Positions 61,324 to 64,000 of a stretch of DNA of 64,000 bases are shown here, piece by piece. Position 1 is the first letter of the stretch; each line of letters begins with the position of its first letter. The stretch is from Loripinus fragilis (Eukaryota; Mollusca; Bivalvia; Lucinida; Lucinidae): NCBI GenBank assembly GCA_964019695.1, contig CAXHUL010000525.1, positions 377,001-441,000 on the forward strand. The letters run 5' to 3'. A model generated the notes under the pieces. That model did not search any database and was not told where the DNA came from. It worked only from the letters and a program-made list of their open reading frames with translations. Both the position numbers and the translations under genes were made by a program.

Positions 61324-62151
61324 CATCACTTTGCAATAGGTTCCGGGGCTTTTCGCGAAGGTCGCGTTTTCTCAAACTTTGAGGGCATTAGTGGGTGGGG
61401 TGTGAAAACCTCCGAATGCATGGTTCTCAGCTCCTGCTGTGGGCAGCAAGCCAATTTTTTTTCCAAAATGTTGACCTATAAAAGAGCTTACTCGGGTGTG
61501 AAAATTATCATTGTGCGCGCGCGCCCCGGACCGCAATTATGATATTTCCTGTTTTCCCATAGGGCCCAAGGCAAATGGGGATAGCGGTTGTACGCGCTTT
61601 CTAAGGCTCTGATCGCTTTTAGATTTTGCACGCGGATAGGGCCAACAGAGGCGCAGGTATTGCCATGCGCACCCGCCCGCAACAATGTTTCGATACCGAG
61701 TTATCGGGGTGTGGAAGTCCGCCGCCCCGAAGCTTTACGCGCTTCCGTCTCGCGAACTACTATTTTCATCATGCCCACACGGGCATCAGTTTGTAGTAGG
61801 GGAGGCCGTCTACAAATGGTGAAAATTTCAAAGCCTTCCGTCGGGAAATTAAAAAGTTATGAGCATTAGAAGATCTTCCCATTAGGCCCCATTAGGCCCC
61901 ATTAGGCCACAGTAGCCGACCGGGCCTAAAACTTGCGCGGGTCACTTTCACGGACAGGCTCGAAACTGGTGCCAGAAGTTAGCCCCCGACCAGTGCTTCA
62001 TTGTGAGGCATTGCGTAAAATTTTCCGTCCCCCGAGTGCCGAGCAATAGCCCCTGAAAGGGCTTTCGGCACAATTTTCACGCCCTTATTTGAGCCACTTG
62101 TAGCCGAAGGAATTTTGCGCAAATGACTGAGAGGTGCTCCTGGGCACTGCT
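61324..62151 (+). repeat. Monomer 76, 828 bp with a 10-bp tandem expansion
   Basis: The unit ATTAGGCCCC is present twice before ATTAGGCCAC (61881-61910) instead of once, the only sizeable insertion in the window. It adds a third TTAGGC word. It looks like replication slippage over the built-in 10-bp repeat. It also has GTAGTAGGGG near 61800 and GGACAGGC near 61955. Confidence 0.92.
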
Positions 62152-63786
62152 CATCACTTTGCAATAGGTTCCGGGGCTTTTCGCGAAGGTCGCGTTTTCT
62201 CAAACTTTGAGGGCATTAGTGGGTGGGGTGTGAAAACCCACGAATGCATGGTTCTCAGCTCCTGCTGTGGGCAGCAAGCCAATTTTTTTTCCAAAATGTT
62301 GACCTATAAAAGAGCTTACTCGGGTGTGAAAATTATCATTGTGCGCGCGCGCCCCTGACCGCAATTATGATATTTCCTGTTTTCCCATAGGGCCCAAGGC
62401 AAATGGGGATAGCGGTTGTACGCGCTTTCTAAGGCTCTGATCGCTTTTAGATTTTGCACGCGGATAGGGCCAACAGAGGCGCAGGTATTGCCATGCGCAC
62501 CCGCCCGCAACAATGTTTCGATACCGAGTTATCGGGGTGTGGAAGTCCGCCGCCCCGAAGCTTTACGCGCTTCCGTCTCGCGAACTACTATTTTCATCAT
62601 GCCCACACGGGCATCAGTTTGTAGTACGGGAGGCCGTCTACAAATGGTGAAAATTTCAAAGCCTTCCGTCGGGAAATTAAAAAGTTATGAGCATTAGAAG
62701 ATCTTCCCATTAGGCCCCATTAGGCCACAGTAGCCGACCGGGCCTAAAACTTGCGCGGGTCACTTTCACGGACGGGCTCGAAACTGGTGCCAGAAGTTAG
62801 CCCCCGACCAGTGCTTCATTGTGAGGCATTGCGTAAAATTTTCCGTCCCCCGAGTGCCGAGCAATAGCCCCTGAAAGGGCTTTCGGCACAATTTTCACAC
62901 CCTTATTTGAGCCACTTGTAGCCGAAGGAATTTTGCACAAATGACTGAGAGGTGCTCCTGGGCACTGCTCATCACTTTGCAATAGGTTCCGGGGCTTTTC
63001 GCGAAGGTCGCGTTTTCTCAAACTTTGAGGGCATTAGTGGGTGGGGTGTGAAAACCTCCGAATGCATGGTTCTCAGCTCCTGCTGTGGGCAGCAAGCCAA
63101 TTTTTTTCCAAAATGTTGACCTATAAAAGAGCTTACTCGGGTGTGAAAATTATCATTGTGCGCGCGCGCCCCGGACCGCAATTATGATATTTCCTGTTTT
63201 CCAATAGGGCCCAAGGCAAATGGGGATAGCGGTTGTACGCGCTTTCTAAGGCTCTGATCGCTTTTAGATTTTGCACGCGGATAGGGCCAACAGAGGCGCA
63301 GGTATTGCCATGCGCACCCGCCCGCAACAATGTTTCGATACCGAGTTATCGGGGTGTGGAAGTCCGCCGCCCCGAAGCTTTACGCGCTTCCGTCTCGCGA
63401 ACTACTATTTTCATCATGCCCACACGGGCATCAGTTTGTAGTACGGGAGGCCGTCTACAAATGGTGAAAATTTCAATGCCTTCCGTCGGGAAATTAAAAA
63501 GTTATGAGCATTAGAAGATCTTCCCATTAGGCGCAATTAGGCCACAGTAGCCGACCGGGCCTAAAACTTGCGCGGGTCACTTTCACGGACGGGCTCGAAA
63601 CTGGTGCCAGAAGTTAGCCCCCGACCAGTGCTTCATTGTGAGGCATTGCGTAAAATTTTCCGTCCCCCGAGTGCCGAGCAATAGCCCCTGAAAGGGCTTT
63701 CGGCACAATTTTCACGCCCTTATTTGAGCCACTTGTATCCGAAGGAATTTTGCGCAAATGACTGAGAGGTGCTCCTGGGCACTGCT

Positions 63787-64000
63787 CATCACTTTGCAAT
63801 AGGTTCCGGGGCTTTTCGCGAAGGTCGCGTTTTCTCAAACTTTGAGGGCATTAGTGGGTGGGGTGTGAAAACCTCCGAATGCATGGTTCTCAGCTCCTGC
63901 TGTGGGCAGCAAGCCAATTTTTTTCCAAAATGTTGACCTATAAAAGAGCTTACTCGGGTGTGAAAATTATCATTGTGCGCGCGCGCCCCGGACCGCAATT
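63787..64000 (+). repeat. Monomer 79, truncated by the window edge
   Basis: This is the first 214 bp of another unit, with a T7 rather than T8 tract (as in monomer 78). It runs to the last base without change of pattern, so the array continues beyond the window. Base 1 likewise falls inside the array as phased here, so the left edge is also open. Confidence 0.95.

Larger units (their letters stand above)
1..64000. repeat. Satellite DNA array, ~818-bp monomer, 78 complete copies plus one partial
   Basis: The whole window is a head-to-tail array of one unit, phased here on the motif catcactttgcaatagg. All copies point the same way and nothing interrupts them. Monomer starts: 1, 819, 1637, 2455, 3274, 4092, 4910, 5728, 6546, 7364, 8181, 8999, 9817, 10635, 11453, 12270, 13087, 13905, 14723, 15541, 16359, 17173, 17989, 18807, 19625, 20443, 21260, 22078, 22896, 23714, 24533, 25351, 26165, 26981, 27799, 28617, 29435, 30253, 31071, 31889, 32706, 33524, 34342, 35160, 35978, 36796, 37614, 38430, 39248, 40066, 40884, 41702, 42520, 43338, 44156, 44974, 45792, 46610, 47428, 48246, 49064, 49882, 50699, 51517, 52335, 53153, 53971, 54788, 55606, 56424, 57242, 58060, 58873, 59691, 60509, 61324, 62152, 62970, 63787. 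Monomers usually differ from the consensus at only a few bases. This is seen directly. A centromeric or heterochromatic location is inference. The phase chosen is arbitrary. Confidence 0.98.

Noticed and set aside
1..64000. rDNA intergenic-spacer repeats with spacer promoters
   Set aside because: No 18S, 5.8S or 28S sequence appears in 64 kb and the copy number is high for a spacer. It cannot be fully excluded without the flanks.
1..64000. CRISPR array or phage concatemer
   Set aside because: There is no short repeat-spacer pattern and no phage genes; the repeating unit is the entire sequence.
1..64000. Repeat-induced point mutation of a fungal genome
   Set aside because: Transitions fall mainly in CpG rather than CpA, copies stay close to consensus, and RIP would have degraded so long a duplicated array.

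Overview
The window is one uninterrupted satellite-DNA array. Reading from base 1, the same unit of about 818 bp repeats head to tail, always in the same orientation: 78 complete monomers (1-63786) plus the first 214 bp of a 79th (63787-64000). Sixty of the 78 complete monomers are exactly 818 bp; the others run from 813 to 828 bp because of small indels. I found no unique flanking DNA, transposon insertion, inversion, rRNA, tRNA or believable protein-coding gene, so both edges of the array lie outside the window.

The host is almost certainly a eukaryote: tens of kilobases of near-identical, non-coding, head-to-tail satellite is typical of centromeric, pericentromeric, subtelomeric or sex/B-chromosome heterochromatin. 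I do not recognise the family and cannot name the organism. Substitutions between monomers are rich in CG to TG/CA changes, which suggests a host that methylates CpG. The monomer nevertheless keeps many CpGs, which suggests recent homogenisation.

Layout: (1) 1-11.19 kb, monomers 1-14, individually variable, with exchanges between monomers two apart (3/5, 10/12). (2) 11.19-29.17 kb, an 11-monomer block of about 8.99 kb present twice in tandem (monomers 14/15-25 and 25/26-36), recognised by a long series of shared rare variants. (3) 29.2-39.2 kb, mostly consensus monomers with private changes. (4) 40.07-48.9 kb, a marked monomer pair X-Y recurring at spacings of 4, 3 and 2 monomers. (5) 49-54 kb, neighbouring monomers sharing local variants. 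(6) 54-64 kb, near-consensus monomers, then a cluster of changes in monomers 74-75, a 5-bp deletion in monomer 72 and a 10-bp expansion in monomer 76.

Within the monomer the most suggestive elements are a TATA box (TATAAAAG) with an initiator-like TCATTG 33 bp downstream, followed at once by an alternating GC run. The TATA octamer is intact in every copy I checked. There are also several short hairpins and palindromes, the best being a 36-nt two-part stem-loop near the 3' part of the unit. Together these allow, but do not prove, that each monomer carries its own promoter for a satellite transcript. Open frames of 60-117 codons recur in every monomer on both strands. They lack ATG starts, overlap one another and are broken in several copies, so I treat them as non-coding.
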